A DNA stretch of 37,416 nt from the NCBI GenBank assembly GCA_016781845.1, contig JADDPP010000403.1, positions 1 through 37,416 on the forward strand. Direction: 5' to 3'. This document shows, piece after piece, positions 8,907 to 18,050 of this stretch. The first letter of the stretch is position 1, and every line of letters starts with the position of its first letter. The notes under the pieces are model-generated. The model saw only the letters and a list, made by a program, of their open reading frames with translations. It was not told where the DNA came from and did no database searches. The stretch comes from Rubrobacter sp. GTDB lineage: Bacteria; Chloroflexota; Chloroflexia; Thermobaculales; Thermobaculaceae. A program made the translations under genes and the position numbers.

Positions 8907-8928
8907 GGGCGGGCACGGGGACCCGCCC
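8907..8928. repeat. Palindromic repeat gggcggg-cacgggga-cccgccc
   Basis: 7-bp perfect arms with the same 8-nt loop as 1621-1642. Confidence 0.8.
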
Positions 8929-8985
8929 CTGCAGTCATGCGACTTCCGTGTGTCTGGTTCGGTGGGTAGGCGCGGGGAGGCGTCC

Positions 8986-10467
8986 CTACAGCTTCTTGCC
9001 GCCCTGCCCTGCGGTGTTGATCTGGACGGTCTTGATCTCCGTGAAGAACTCCACAGCGGCAGGGCCCTGCTCGCGGGAGTGGGAGCTGGAGCCGCGCATG
9101 CCGCCAAACGGGGCGTGCGGGTCCACGCCCGTCGTGTCGCCATTGACACGGACCATCCCGCAGTCTATCTCGTTGATGTACTCCAGCGCCGTATTTATGT
9201 CGCGCGTGAAGAGGGAGACGCTGAGGCCGTACTTCGTGCCGTTCGCTATCTCGATAGCCTCTCCGATGTCGGAGGCGCGCTCCACGACGAGCAAGGGACC
9301 GAACACCTCTTCCTGTGCGACCGGCGCGTCGGGCGATACGCCGACGATAAGGGTGGGCTCCCAGAAGTACCCCTCCTCAAACTCCGGTCCCGATGGCACG
9401 CCGCCGCCTAGCACGACCTCGCCCTCCGTCGCGCCTCCTTCGGAGTACCGGCGTACGTTGTCGCGCGAGCCGGAGGTAATGAGGGGGCCGACGGCGCTCT
9501 TCGGGTCGGTGGCGGGTAGAAGCGGCAGTGCTTTGATCTCCTGCGTCAGCTTGTCTACGAAAGTGTCTACTACATCGTTCGTGACGATGACGCGGCTGGT
9601 CGCGGTGCATTTCTGCCCCGCGAAGCGGAACGCGCCCCCGGCGACGAGCTGCGCCGCGTGGTCGAGGTCCGCATCGGCAAGCACAAGCGCGGCGTTCTTG
9701 CCGCCCATCTCGAGCTGGTACTTGATATTGCGCTTCACCGCGGACTCGGCTATCCGCGCGCCGACGCCGTCGGAGCCTGTGAACGTCACGCCCCGGATGC
9801 CCTCGTGCCCCACTAGCGCGTCGCCGAGGACGGAGCCCTTGCCGAGCAGGAGGTTCAGCACGCCCTCGGGGAGCCCCCCCTCGTGGAACACCTCGGCTAT
9901 GCGGTGGGCGGTGAGGGACGCCACTTCCGCGGGCTTCCATACGATTGTGTTGCCGTACGCGAGGGCGGGGGCTATCTTCCACAGGGGGATGGCGAGCGGG
10001 AAGTTCCACGGGCTGATTACGGCTACGGGACCGAGCGGCTGGCGAATCGTGAACTGGAGGCTGCCTTCCTGCTGCGCGGGGATGACGGCGCCGTTCGGAT
10101 GCACGGCCTCCTCCGCGAAGTAGCGCAGGATCATCACGCCGCGGTCCGCCTCCAGCCCGGCCTCGACGAGCGGCTTGCCCACCTCCTCGGCCATCACCCG
10201 CGCCAGATCATCTCGCCGCTGGGCAAGCAGGTTCGCTGCGGCGTGCAGCACGTTAGCGCGCGCCTGCCCCGTCGCCCGCTTCCACGGCCTGAAAGCGGTT
10301 GTGGCTGCCTCCACCGCGCGGTCAAGGGTCTCCTTCCCTGCCTGCGGCACATGCGCGAGCACCTGCCTCGCGTCCGAGGGGTTCACGTCCACGGTGTGCT
10401 CTCCCTCAGAAGTCGAGAGCCATTCCCCGGCGACGTAGTGCGATAGTGTTGCGGTCTCTACTGCCAT
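8986..10467 (-). CDS. Aldehyde dehydrogenase (NAD(P)+), resembling the 2,5-dioxovalerate / alpha-ketoglutaric semialdehyde group
   Basis: GPVAVISPWNFPLAIPLWKIAPALAYGNTIVWKPAE, GVTFTGSDGVG, LEMGGKNAALVLADADLD, FAGQKCTATSRVIV, EEVFGPLLVV. Confidence 0.92.
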   Translation of the reverse strand: MAVETATLSHYVAGEWLSTSEGEHTVDVNPSDARQVLAHVPQAGKETLDRAVEAATTAFRPWKRATGQARANVLHAAANLLAQRRDDLARVMAEEVGKPLVEAGLEADRGVMILRYFAEEAVHPNGAVIPAQQEGSLQFTIRQPLGPVAVISPWNFPLAIPLWKIAPALAYGNTIVWKPAEVASLTAHRIAEVFHEGGLPEGVLNLLLGKGSVLGDALVGHEGIRGVTFTGSDGVGARIAESAVKRNIKYQLEMGGKNAALVLADADLDHAAQLVAGGAFRFAGQKCTATSRVIVTNDVVDTFVDKLTQEIKALPLLPATDPKSAVGPLITSGSRDNVRRYSEGGATEGEVVLGGGVPSGPEFEEGYFWEPTLIVGVSPDAPVAQEEVFGPLLVVERASDIGEAIEIANGTKYGLSVSLFTRDINTALEYINEIDCGMVRVNGDTTGVDPHAPFGGMRGSSSHSREQGPAAVEFFTEIKTVQINTAGQGGKKL

Positions 10468-10557
10468 CTTTGTCTCCTGTCAGCTCGGCTTGTGATGCCA
10501 CAGAGGCGCGCACGAAGTATACCCAGGGCGCACTACGCGACTGGTGTGTGGCTCTAG

Positions 10558-10800
10558 CCCGCGAACGCCGCGGAGCGGGACCTGCGGCACCTGGTCACGA
10601 CCCGCAAGATCAACGGGGGCACGCGCTCGCCGGAGGGCACCGAGACGAAGATGGCGCTCTCGACGCTCTTCTCGACGTGGGCGGTGCGAGGCCTCAATGC
10701 CCTCCGCCCCTGCCGCCAACTCCTCACTCCCCCAAGCCTGAACTCGTACATCGGGACGCCCCGAGCTACCGGACTGCCGACCCGTTGCACGGATGCATAG
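10558..10800 (+). pseudogene. C-terminal fragment of an IS66-like transposase (remnant)
   Basis: In-frame reading after TAG at 10555, not in the supplied ORF track: ANAAERDLRHLVTTRKINGGTRSPEGTETKMALSTLFSTWAVRGLNALRPCRQLLTPPS. It resembles the transposase C-terminal pattern (RKisGGTRS..GT.TkM.LasLfgTW...GlnPl..Cr.LL..P) as I remember it. Confidence 0.6.
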
Positions 10801-11182
10801 AGAAGCTGAGCGTCGAATCCTCCGGCTTGTCCGGATCGTAGCACACCTTAGTGGGGCTCTCACCCCTATAGTGCGCGGCCCTCGCGTGCCACGCCCCATC
10901 GTAACGGCGTCCGCCGACTGTGTAGTCGTAGCGTATCTCGTAGAAGGCAGGACTTTCTCGCTCCACCTTGACGAAATCCACCTCGGCGCGGGCGCTCATC
11001 CTCGTGGCGTCCATCTCTTCCCGAATGCAGAGCGGGATAGCCACGACCAAGAACACGGCCGTCAGGAAGAGGCCGACCGAGAGCCTGAAGTTACGCTCGA
11101 GCCTGGCTTCCAATAAATTCAGCCATCTGCCGAGGTCCAATCCGTGGTCCGTTTCGCACCTGGGTTTCGGCCACCCCGGCAC
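10766..11182 (-). CDS. DUF3592-like membrane protein
   Basis: N-terminal TM segment (FRLSVGLFLTAVFLVVAIPLCI) followed by ARAEVDFVKVE...YEIRYDYTVGGRRYDGAW...KVCYDPDKPEDSTL. Confidence 0.5.
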   Translation of the reverse strand: MPGWPKPRCETDHGLDLGRWLNLLEARLERNFRLSVGLFLTAVFLVVAIPLCIREEMDATRMSARAEVDFVKVERESPAFYEIRYDYTVGGRRYDGAWHARAAHYRGESPTKVCYDPDKPEDSTLSFSMHPCNGSAVR

Positions 11183-11297
11183 GTCCCCCTCCCTGTCGAG
11201 CAGTTCCCACCTGCAGTCCCAAATCTCGTTTCTGGTGCAAAAGATGTTTCAGAACCCGGCAGCCGCCGCGACAGCGTCGCGACCTCCATGCGCGGGA

Positions 11298-12308
11298 CTA
11301 CTGCTCCTCCGTGTCTGCTACGACGGACACCATCGCGCCGGTGCGGGCTGACTCGTAGATGGCGTCCATGAGACGCGCCTGGCGCAGACCCAGCAGCGGC
11401 GGCGTGGAAGTGGTCGCGCCGTGGAGAATGCAGTCAATAAAGTTGTTCTGGGGAGTGTCTCCGGCGGGCAAGGATGGGTTCTCCACCTTCTTGCCTTCCT
11501 GCCAGTGCTCGACGGTCCCACCACCGTAGATGCTGGTCTTGATGGCGCCGCGCGTGCCCTGTATGTAGATGCCCTGCTCGAACACGTTCGCGTCACCGCT
11601 TACAGCGGCTGTGCCCAGCGCCCCCTTCGTGAAGCGTATGGCGACGCTCGCGCTCACGTCCACCTGCTCGCCCTTGTTGTTTATGAACGCGAACACCTCC
11701 GTCGCGGCAAGGCCGGTGAGATAGAGCATCGCATTGAACATGTGCGCGCCACTGTCGTACAGGTTGCCGCCGCCCGACAGCTCCGGCTGTGTCCGCCACG
11801 TCCCTCTGGTGGCCGAGATCCACGGCTGGGCGCACACACCCGTCACCAGGCTGATCTCGCCGAGGTCGCCACGGGAGATGACCTCGCGGGCGTACTTGAA
11901 CTCTTTGGTATGCGGGCCCTGAAAGGATATGGAGAGTACGCGGTTGTGCGCGCGAGCGTGCTCGATGAGTGTCTGCGCGTCCGCGGTGTTGACGACCATG
12001 GGCTTCTCGACCAGCACGTGGCAGCCCGCGCTGATAGCGTCCATAGCCTGCTGAAAGTGGTGGGAGTGCGGACTGACGATCACCACACCGTCGAGCGGCA
12101 CCTGTGCCAGCATCTCCCTATAGTCCGCGAACGTGGCCTCCGGTCGAGTTCCATCATTGAAGACTTTCGACAAGAACGAGTCTATGCTCTTTTCCGAGGG
12201 GTCGGCAAGTGCGACGATCTGAGCCTCCGGCACGTCCTGCACAAACCTCCGCCCGTGGTAGCTCGCCATTGACCCGCATCCAATAATCCCTATTCGCGCT
12301 CTTTCCAC
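11298..12308 (-). CDS. Gfo/Idh/MocA family oxidoreductase
   Basis: RIGIIGCGSMASYHGRRF, GVVIVSPHSHHFQQAMDAISAGCHVLVEKPMVV, GGGNLYDSGAHMFNAMLYL. Confidence 0.92.
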   Translation of the reverse strand: MERARIGIIGCGSMASYHGRRFVQDVPEAQIVALADPSEKSIDSFLSKVFNDGTRPEATFADYREMLAQVPLDGVVIVSPHSHHFQQAMDAISAGCHVLVEKPMVVNTADAQTLIEHARAHNRVLSISFQGPHTKEFKYAREVISRGDLGEISLVTGVCAQPWISATRGTWRTQPELSGGGNLYDSGAHMFNAMLYLTGLAATEVFAFINNKGEQVDVSASVAIRFTKGALGTAAVSGDANVFEQGIYIQGTRGAIKTSIYGGGTVEHWQEGKKVENPSLPAGDTPQNNFIDCILHGATTSTPPLLGLRQARLMDAIYESARTGAMVSVVADTEEQ

Positions 12309-12411
12309 GGATGCTTCCCTCCTGATTCAACCTACTTCAAAATGCCGTCTCCAGGGCAGCCGGAGATATAGATTCGCATGAAGCCTGCCCTGCGAGCAGT
12401 GGTACCATGGC

Positions 12412-12774
12412 TCATGTGTTGAGAAACGCGAGCGCGATCCACAACGCTCCGAGCACGACGTTGACCTTGCCGGTGCGCGTGAGCACCGCAGGGTCCCTGT
12501 AACGCCTGCCCAGGAGGGCGAGCCCCGAGGAGCGACCACTTCTCGCGCTGTTGAGTTTGGCGACCTCCGCGGCGAGGAGCCAGTTGCGCAGCCCGGAGAG
12601 CAGCCACAGCAGCCCGCCCACCAGGAACACGGGCGTCAGGGATGGGGCAGCGTTCCTGCCCTCCGCGGCGAACGAGGCGCACTGCTGTACCACCACCGCG
12701 AGTAGTAACACTGTCAGGAGGATCTCGGCCCACCTGCTAAGACGCGCCAGCTGCATACGGTCCACGCGCAACAC
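12412..12774 (-). CDS. Small hypothetical membrane protein
   Basis: 120-aa ORF with about three hydrophobic segments (ILLTVLLLAVVVQQ, PVFLVGGLLWLLSGL, VVLGALWIALAFL), located in a run of same-strand genes. Confidence 0.45.
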   Translation of the reverse strand: MLRVDRMQLARLSRWAEILLTVLLLAVVVQQCASFAAEGRNAAPSLTPVFLVGGLLWLLSGLRNWLLAAEVAKLNSARSGRSSGLALLGRRYRDPAVLTRTGKVNVVLGALWIALAFLNT

Positions 12775-12821
12775 CTCCCGTTGTCTGGTTGTTCACCGCG
12801 TACTCCGTGGCAAGTAACTCC

Positions 12822-14195
12822 CTACCCTCCCGTGCCTGGGCCACCCGCGGGTGCGGCGATCAGTCCGCCTGTGAACTGCGGCAGCCATCTCGCCTGCGCC
12901 TCGAACATCTCGTTCGTCATCGCGTCAATCTGCTCCAGAGTGCATACCGCGCTCGTCAGCGGATCGAGCTTGATCGCCTGGCGGATGAGCTCCCTGTCGC
13001 GGTGAACGTGGCCCAGGACCGCGAGCTCCTGCACGTCCACGTTACGGCGGGTGACGTTCGCGACCGCCGGCGGAAGCATCCCGACGTGGCAGGGGTTGAT
13101 GCCCGTCCTGTCCACGAGGCACGGCACCTCCACGCAGCAGCCGTCCGGCAGGTTCGTGATCAGGCCCGTGTTCATCACGTTGCCGTTGATGTGGCGCGGG
13201 GTATTCGTCTCGATGGAGTGCATGATGCCTGCCCCGTACTCGTCGGAGCGCTTGATGGGGATCTCGACACCATCTGCGAGCTGTCTCTCGATGTCGGGAT
13301 AGTATCTGTCGCGCTCCTCCAGGCAGTGGCGCAGGTAGCCGCCGGTCCTGCCGAAGTCGAACCAGGCGTTCTTCGGGTCGGTGAACTTCTGCACGAGCCC
13401 CTCTATCTCCTGCTGGCTTCTGCGGAAGTACGGGTAGTACTCCGAGGCGTGTCCGCTGGACTCCGTGACGAAGTACCCGAAGTGGCGCATGAGATCGAAG
13501 CGGGTGGGCTCCTCGCCGTAGATGGCGGGGTCTTCCATTCTCTCACGCAGGATGGGGTAGGCGTCCTGCCCGTTCCACTCAAAGCGGAGGAACCACGCGA
13601 CGTGATTGATGCCCGCTACCCAGTACGTCACCTCGTCGTAGGGGGCGCCCACGTAGCGGGCGAGCTGCTTTGAGGTGCCCTGCACGCTGTGGCAGAGGCC
13701 GACGCTTCTGACGCTCGATGTCTTCGCGAGCGCCCAGCAGATAATTGCCATCGGGTTCGTGTACTGAAGGATGAGGGCGTTCGGCGAAACCTCCTCCAGC
13801 TCGCGGGCTACTTCCTCTATGACCGCGAGGTGGCGCAGCCCCCGGAAGACGCCGCCGGGGTTGAGCGTGTCACCCACGCACTGCTCCACGCCGTACTTGC
13901 GGGGTATCTCGATGTCCATCTCGTAAGCGTCCAGTCCGCCGACCTGGATCGTGATGATAACGTAGTCCGCGTCGCGCAGGGCCTCCCGGCGGTCGGTAGT
14001 GCTTTCCACGGTGGCGTGGGACTTCCGCTGGACGACCATCTTGTTGGCGAGCGCGTCCACCACCTTCAGGCGCCCCTCATCAATGTCCATCAGGCAGATG
14101 CGGCTGCCGTCCAGCTCGGGGTACGTGAGGATGTCGCCGAGAAGGTTGCGGGTAAATACGGCGCTTCCCGCACCGATGAAGGTGATCTTCGGCAT
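12822..14195 (-). CDS. GH4-family glycosidase (MelA-type alpha-galactosidase/alpha-glucosidase-like)
   Basis: MPKITFIGAGSAVFTRNLLGDIL (NAD-binding), LQYTNPMAIICWAL, GLCHSVQGTSKQLA, GINHVAWFLRF, HINGNVMNTGLITNLPDGCCVEVPCLVDRTGINP. Confidence 0.92.
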   Translation of the reverse strand: MPKITFIGAGSAVFTRNLLGDILTYPELDGSRICLMDIDEGRLKVVDALANKMVVQRKSHATVESTTDRREALRDADYVIITIQVGGLDAYEMDIEIPRKYGVEQCVGDTLNPGGVFRGLRHLAVIEEVARELEEVSPNALILQYTNPMAIICWALAKTSSVRSVGLCHSVQGTSKQLARYVGAPYDEVTYWVAGINHVAWFLRFEWNGQDAYPILRERMEDPAIYGEEPTRFDLMRHFGYFVTESSGHASEYYPYFRRSQQEIEGLVQKFTDPKNAWFDFGRTGGYLRHCLEERDRYYPDIERQLADGVEIPIKRSDEYGAGIMHSIETNTPRHINGNVMNTGLITNLPDGCCVEVPCLVDRTGINPCHVGMLPPAVANVTRRNVDVQELAVLGHVHRDRELIRQAIKLDPLTSAVCTLEQIDAMTNEMFEAQARWLPQFTGGLIAAPAGGPGTGG

Positions 14196-14358
14196 ATCTC
14201 TCCCCTTTCGGAGGCTTTATATGAGAAGGGCACAGCGCGCCTCTACAGGCAGGTGGCGCTAGGATAGCACAACGCGCGCCCGCGGGAGGACGACGTGTAC
14301 CTGGCACATCATTTGCACCTTCTGCTTGTGCGGTTTTCACGAATAACAGGAGGGATGT

Positions 14359-15129
14359 ATGCCGAAGCTACAGGGTAAGAACGCGCTCGTGACAGGCGCC
14401 GACAGCGGTATCGGCCAGGCGATAGCGATCACGTTCGGTCGCGAGGGTGCGAACGTGGTAGTCCACTACGGCAACGACGAGCAGGGCGCGCAGCAGACGG
14501 CGACCCAGATACAGCAGGCGGGGGGGCAGGCACAGGTGCTCCAGGCGGACCTCGCCGACCCGGCGAACGCGCAGCAGCTGTACGAGCAGGCGAAGCAGGC
14601 GTTCGGCCCGATCAACGTGCTGGTGAACTGCGCGGGCACTGGGGAGGCTGCCGAGGACCCGCTGCAGCTCCCAGTTGACGACTTCCAGCGCGTGCTCAAC
14701 ATTGACCTGGTGAGTCCGTGGGTGCTGGCCCAGGCGGCTATCAGGGACATGACGAACACTGGCGGCGGCTCTATCGTGAACGTAACTTCCGTACACGAGG
14801 AGATCCCCAGCTCGAGCGCGGCCTACTGCGCCGCTAAGGGCGGCCTGCGCATGGTGACGCGCTGCTTCGCGCAGACGTTCGCGAGTCAGGGCGTGCGCAT
14901 CAACAACCTGGCGCCAGGAATGATCGCCACTCCCATGACCCGCGAGTCGCTGGAGGACCCACAGAGCGCGGAGCAGAGCATACAGCGCATCCCGATGGGC
15001 CGCCCCGGCGACCCGCAGGAGATGGCGAACGTGGCGCTCTTCCTCGCCTCGGAGGAGTCGAGCTACGTGACCGGCAGCAGCTACTTCGCGGATGGTGGCC
15101 TTACCCAGATGATGGGCGCAGGCGCATAG
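14359..15129 (+). CDS. SDR-family oxidoreductase (glucose 1-dehydrogenase-like)
   Basis: NALVTGADSGIGQAIA, NVLVNCAGTGE, YCAAKGGLRMVTRC, YVTGSSYFADGGLTQM; ATG preceded by aggaggg. Confidence 0.92.
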   Translation: MPKLQGKNALVTGADSGIGQAIAITFGREGANVVVHYGNDEQGAQQTATQIQQAGGQAQVLQADLADPANAQQLYEQAKQAFGPINVLVNCAGTGEAAEDPLQLPVDDFQRVLNIDLVSPWVLAQAAIRDMTNTGGGSIVNVTSVHEEIPSSSAAYCAAKGGLRMVTRCFAQTFASQGVRINNLAPGMIATPMTRESLEDPQSAEQSIQRIPMGRPGDPQEMANVALFLASEESSYVTGSSYFADGGLTQMMGAGA

Positions 15130-15156
15130 CAGACACTGAACAGTCAAGGCCTGTTG

Positions 15157-15187
15157 AAGGGTGCGCGAGCGTGCCCACCCTTTGTTA
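15157..15187 (+). terminator. Probable intrinsic terminator after the SDR gene
   Basis: Stem aagggtg (15157-15163) / caccctt (15176-15182) followed by tgttatt, 28 bp after the stop codon. Confidence 0.5.
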
Positions 15188-15222
15188 TTGCCACCGTATC
15201 GGCTGGTGGTAGGGCAGAACTT

Positions 15223-15252
15223 TGCAGAGACGTTGTGTGCAACGTCTCTGCA
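15223..15252. repeat. Palindromic extragenic repeat tgcagagacgttg-tgtg-caacgtctctgca
   Basis: Perfect 13-bp arms with a 4-nt centre. Related copies at 19457-19478, about 19548-19597 and 21756-21775. Confidence 0.85.
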
Positions 15253-15282
15253 GCATCCCTTCGATGCCGCGCTCCCCTCTCT

Positions 15283-15747
15283 TTACTCGCTTTCGCCCGT
15301 CCCGCTGTCATCGCCGTCGCCCCTGCATTTCGCGCAGCGACCATAGACGGCGTAATGCGTCATCAGCGCGTCGAAGCCGTACTTCTTTTGCAGGTGAGTG
15401 TGAACGTCGTGGAAGATCTCCTGTGGCACAGTGCTTACCGCCCCGCAGCGCTGACAGATCAGGTGGTGGTGGTCGGCTTTGTCCGCCGGGTGGTACTGCC
15501 ATCGTCCGCCACCGAGGTCGGTCTGCGTTATCAGGCCGGAGTCGCGCAGCAACTCCAAAGTTCTGTAGACGGTAGAGAAACTGATATGGGGATAGCTCTT
15601 GCGCACGTCCTCATAGAGACCTTCCGCGGTGACGTGGTCGGAGGCGCCGAGCAGGGACTCGAGTATCATCGTGCGCTGGGGCGTGATGCGGTAGCCGTGC
15701 TTCTGTAGCGCCCCAACCGCTTTCTCCATCGTAACGGCTTCTGCCAT
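15283..15747 (-). CDS. Fur-family transcriptional regulator (Fur/PerR type)
   Basis: GYRITPQRTMILESLLGASDHVTAEGLY, ISFSTVYRTLELLRDSGLI, DHHHLICQRCGAV, C-terminal CAKC. Confidence 0.92.
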   Translation of the reverse strand: MAEAVTMEKAVGALQKHGYRITPQRTMILESLLGASDHVTAEGLYEDVRKSYPHISFSTVYRTLELLRDSGLITQTDLGGGRWQYHPADKADHHHLICQRCGAVSTVPQEIFHDVHTHLQKKYGFDALMTHYAVYGRCAKCRGDGDDSGTGESE

Positions 15748-15997
15748 CAACTATCCTCCAGTCGCTATAACTATGGCACGAGTGTATCAAAAGTTACTAC
15801 CATATGCTTATACTTGCACTAACTGATGTCATCCGACAGGATGAGGGCTCGCCTTGCTTGCTACCTGTGGTTCGGGGTGGCTACAATGCCACGTTCCAGG
15901 TCCTGCCAGCGCCACACGCGAGGCGGGAATTGCCGGTTGCCATAGCGCCCCCAATCAGGGGTGATGAACCAGATACATAAAAGGGGAAGCTAACTAT

Positions 15998-17530
15998 ATG
16001 ACCTTCGCGCACCGTCTACTCTCGCTCCTTCTTCTCGCCGTCCTCCTGGCGGCGTGCGGTGGCAGCTCGCGCACCACTCCCGCCGCCACCGCCCCCTCGC
16101 AGGCGAACAATCAGCAGGCGTCGAGCGCAACGACGCAGCCCGCCGCGCAGCCGACGGAGGCGGCCACCGCGCCAGCCGTTGCTACCGAGGTGCCTCAAAC
16201 TGACGGCACGGCGCCCGCCCCCGCGGAGTCCACCGCGCTGGCGACTACTGAGCCTGAGCCTGCGCAGGCAACGGTGCAGCCGGTCGCTACGCAAGTTCCC
16301 GAAGCCACCGAGGCCCCTCAGAATGAGACCGGCGGCGCAGCAGCCCCTGCTGAGGGCGCGGCGTACACGGGTACTGTGCTGAGCCATACGGGCAAGCCAC
16401 TCGCGAAGGCGATGGTGTACGCAGGCAACTCGATGGTGCGCACAGATGCGCGGGGGCGCTACCGTGTGCAGGCCTCCCCAGGCGCGCAGGAGTTGACCGT
16501 CATGGCGCCCGGCTACAGGAAGCACACCGCGAAGCTCGGAGAGGGTAACGGTAACGTGCGCCTGGAACCGTTCGTCGCCAAGGGCGTGTACGTCTCGGGC
16601 ATCGGGGACGACGACGTGCGGGAACGTTTCTACGGACTGATGGAGGACACCGAGCTCAACGCGATGGTCATCAACGTGAAGAACGACGATGGCAGGGTGT
16701 TCACGAGCAAAGTGCCGCTCGCGCGGGAGACGGGCGCGAGCTTCGAGGACTTCCACCTGCGTGACGTTGTGGCCGACGCCCACAAGCGCGGTATCTACGT
16801 CATCGGCCGCTTCACTACGTTTCGTGACCCTAACCTCGCCACCGAGCGGCCCGACCTCGCTATCCAGAACCAGGCCGGCAAGGTGTGGGAGGACAACCAG
16901 GGGCACAGGTGGGTGGACCCGTTCCGCCGCGAGGTATGGGACTACTTCGGTGACCTTCTTGAGGAGATAGCGGAATCGGGCATAGACGAGATTCAGTTCG
17001 ACTACGTGCGCTTCCCGGTGGACGGCGACCTGAGCTCGGTCAAGTACAAGACGCCGAGCACACGTGTAAACCGGCCGCAGACTATCAGCTCATTCCTCAA
17101 ATACGCGGAGGGCCGGCTGCGCCCGCATAAGGTATTCATCTCCGCGGACACTTACGGTCTCACGGTTGTTAGCGACAACGAGCAGGGAACGGGCCAGATC
17201 GTGCAGCGGCTCGCGCCGTACCTGGACTACTACTCCCCGATGATATACCCGGACCACTTCGCGGCAGGCTCCTTTGGGTTCCAGATTCCCTCGGCACACC
17301 CGTACGAGGTGATCTACAGGAGCGTAAAGCAGGCGCAGGCGAAGCTGAAGGGGACGCCCGTGCTGGTGCGCCCGTACCTCTCCGCGTTCAGGGACACCCA
17401 GTTCGGGCAGCCATTCGGCCTGCCTCAGTTCCTCGCGCAGAAGAGGGGCGCGGAGGAGGCGGGCGCCCACAGCTGGATCTACTGGGATGCCGCCCTCAAG
17501 TACCCTGACGAGCTCTTCCGAGCCGAATAA
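15998..17530 (+). CDS. Lipoprotein with low-complexity A/T/P linker, carboxypeptidase-regulatory-like domain and putative glycosyl hydrolase domain (DUF4015-type)
   Basis: Signal peptide and lipobox LLLAVLLAACGG; TGTVLSHTGKPLAKAMVYAGNSMVRTDARGRYRVQASPG; VKGVYVSG..., NAMVINVKNDDG, GIYVIGRFTTFRDP, EIQFDYVRFP, SADTYGLTV, YSPMIYPDHF, VRPYLSAFRD. Confidence 0.8.
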   Translation: MTFAHRLLSLLLLAVLLAACGGSSRTTPAATAPSQANNQQASSATTQPAAQPTEAATAPAVATEVPQTDGTAPAPAESTALATTEPEPAQATVQPVATQVPEATEAPQNETGGAAAPAEGAAYTGTVLSHTGKPLAKAMVYAGNSMVRTDARGRYRVQASPGAQELTVMAPGYRKHTAKLGEGNGNVRLEPFVAKGVYVSGIGDDDVRERFYGLMEDTELNAMVINVKNDDGRVFTSKVPLARETGASFEDFHLRDVVADAHKRGIYVIGRFTTFRDPNLATERPDLAIQNQAGKVWEDNQGHRWVDPFRREVWDYFGDLLEEIAESGIDEIQFDYVRFPVDGDLSSVKYKTPSTRVNRPQTISSFLKYAEGRLRPHKVFISADTYGLTVVSDNEQGTGQIVQRLAPYLDYYSPMIYPDHFAAGSFGFQIPSAHPYEVIYRSVKQAQAKLKGTPVLVRPYLSAFRDTQFGQPFGLPQFLAQKRGAEEAGAHSWIYWDAALKYPDELFRAE

Positions 17531-17564
17531 GCACCCGGACGTTACACACGGAGGTGAAGAGAGC

Positions 17565-17951
17565 ATGCACCGCAGCAGGCTAACGGCGCTCGTGATAGAT
17601 TGCCACGACATGGAGGCCGGTATTGCGTTCTGGACGGGTGCGCTCGGCACCGAGGCCATACGCAACGACGACCCCGGTGACCCCTACGTGACGCTGGAGA
17701 AGAAGGCTGGCTCACTCACCCTTCTCCTCCAGAGGGTGCCCGAGACAAAGGCGTGCAAGAGCCGCATCCACCTCGACATCGAGACGGATAATGTAGACGC
17801 GGAGGTCGCGAGGCTGGAGGCGCTGGGCGCGCGGCGGCAGCAGATGATTCAGGGCTGGTGGGTGATGCACGACCCGAACGGCAACGAGTTCTGCGTCGTC
17901 CCCGTTCAGAGCCGCGAGTTCCCCGAGGGCGCAGCTACATGGGGGCAGTAA
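17565..17951 (+). CDS. VOC-superfamily (glyoxalase-like) protein
   Basis: RSRLTALVIDCHDMEAGIAFWTGALGTEA...RIHLDIETDNVDAEVARLEALGARR...VMHDPNGNEFCVVP; ATG preceded by ggaggtgaagagagc. Confidence 0.88.
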   Translation: MHRSRLTALVIDCHDMEAGIAFWTGALGTEAIRNDDPGDPYVTLEKKAGSLTLLLQRVPETKACKSRIHLDIETDNVDAEVARLEALGARRQQMIQGWWVMHDPNGNEFCVVPVQSREFPEGAATWGQ

Positions 17952-18050
17952 GGGCTTGATGTTAGCGTGTCGCGTGTATGCGCGGCACATTCGAGGGGTG
18001 TCGTGAGACTACGCACCTGACGGTACGGCTGGAGCATTGAGCTCGCTGCC

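Noticed and set aside
8858-10123. 421-aa plus-strand ORF opposite the aldehyde dehydrogenase
   Set aside because: Antisense shadow rich in S/P/R/T; ALDH motifs on the other strand are unambiguous.
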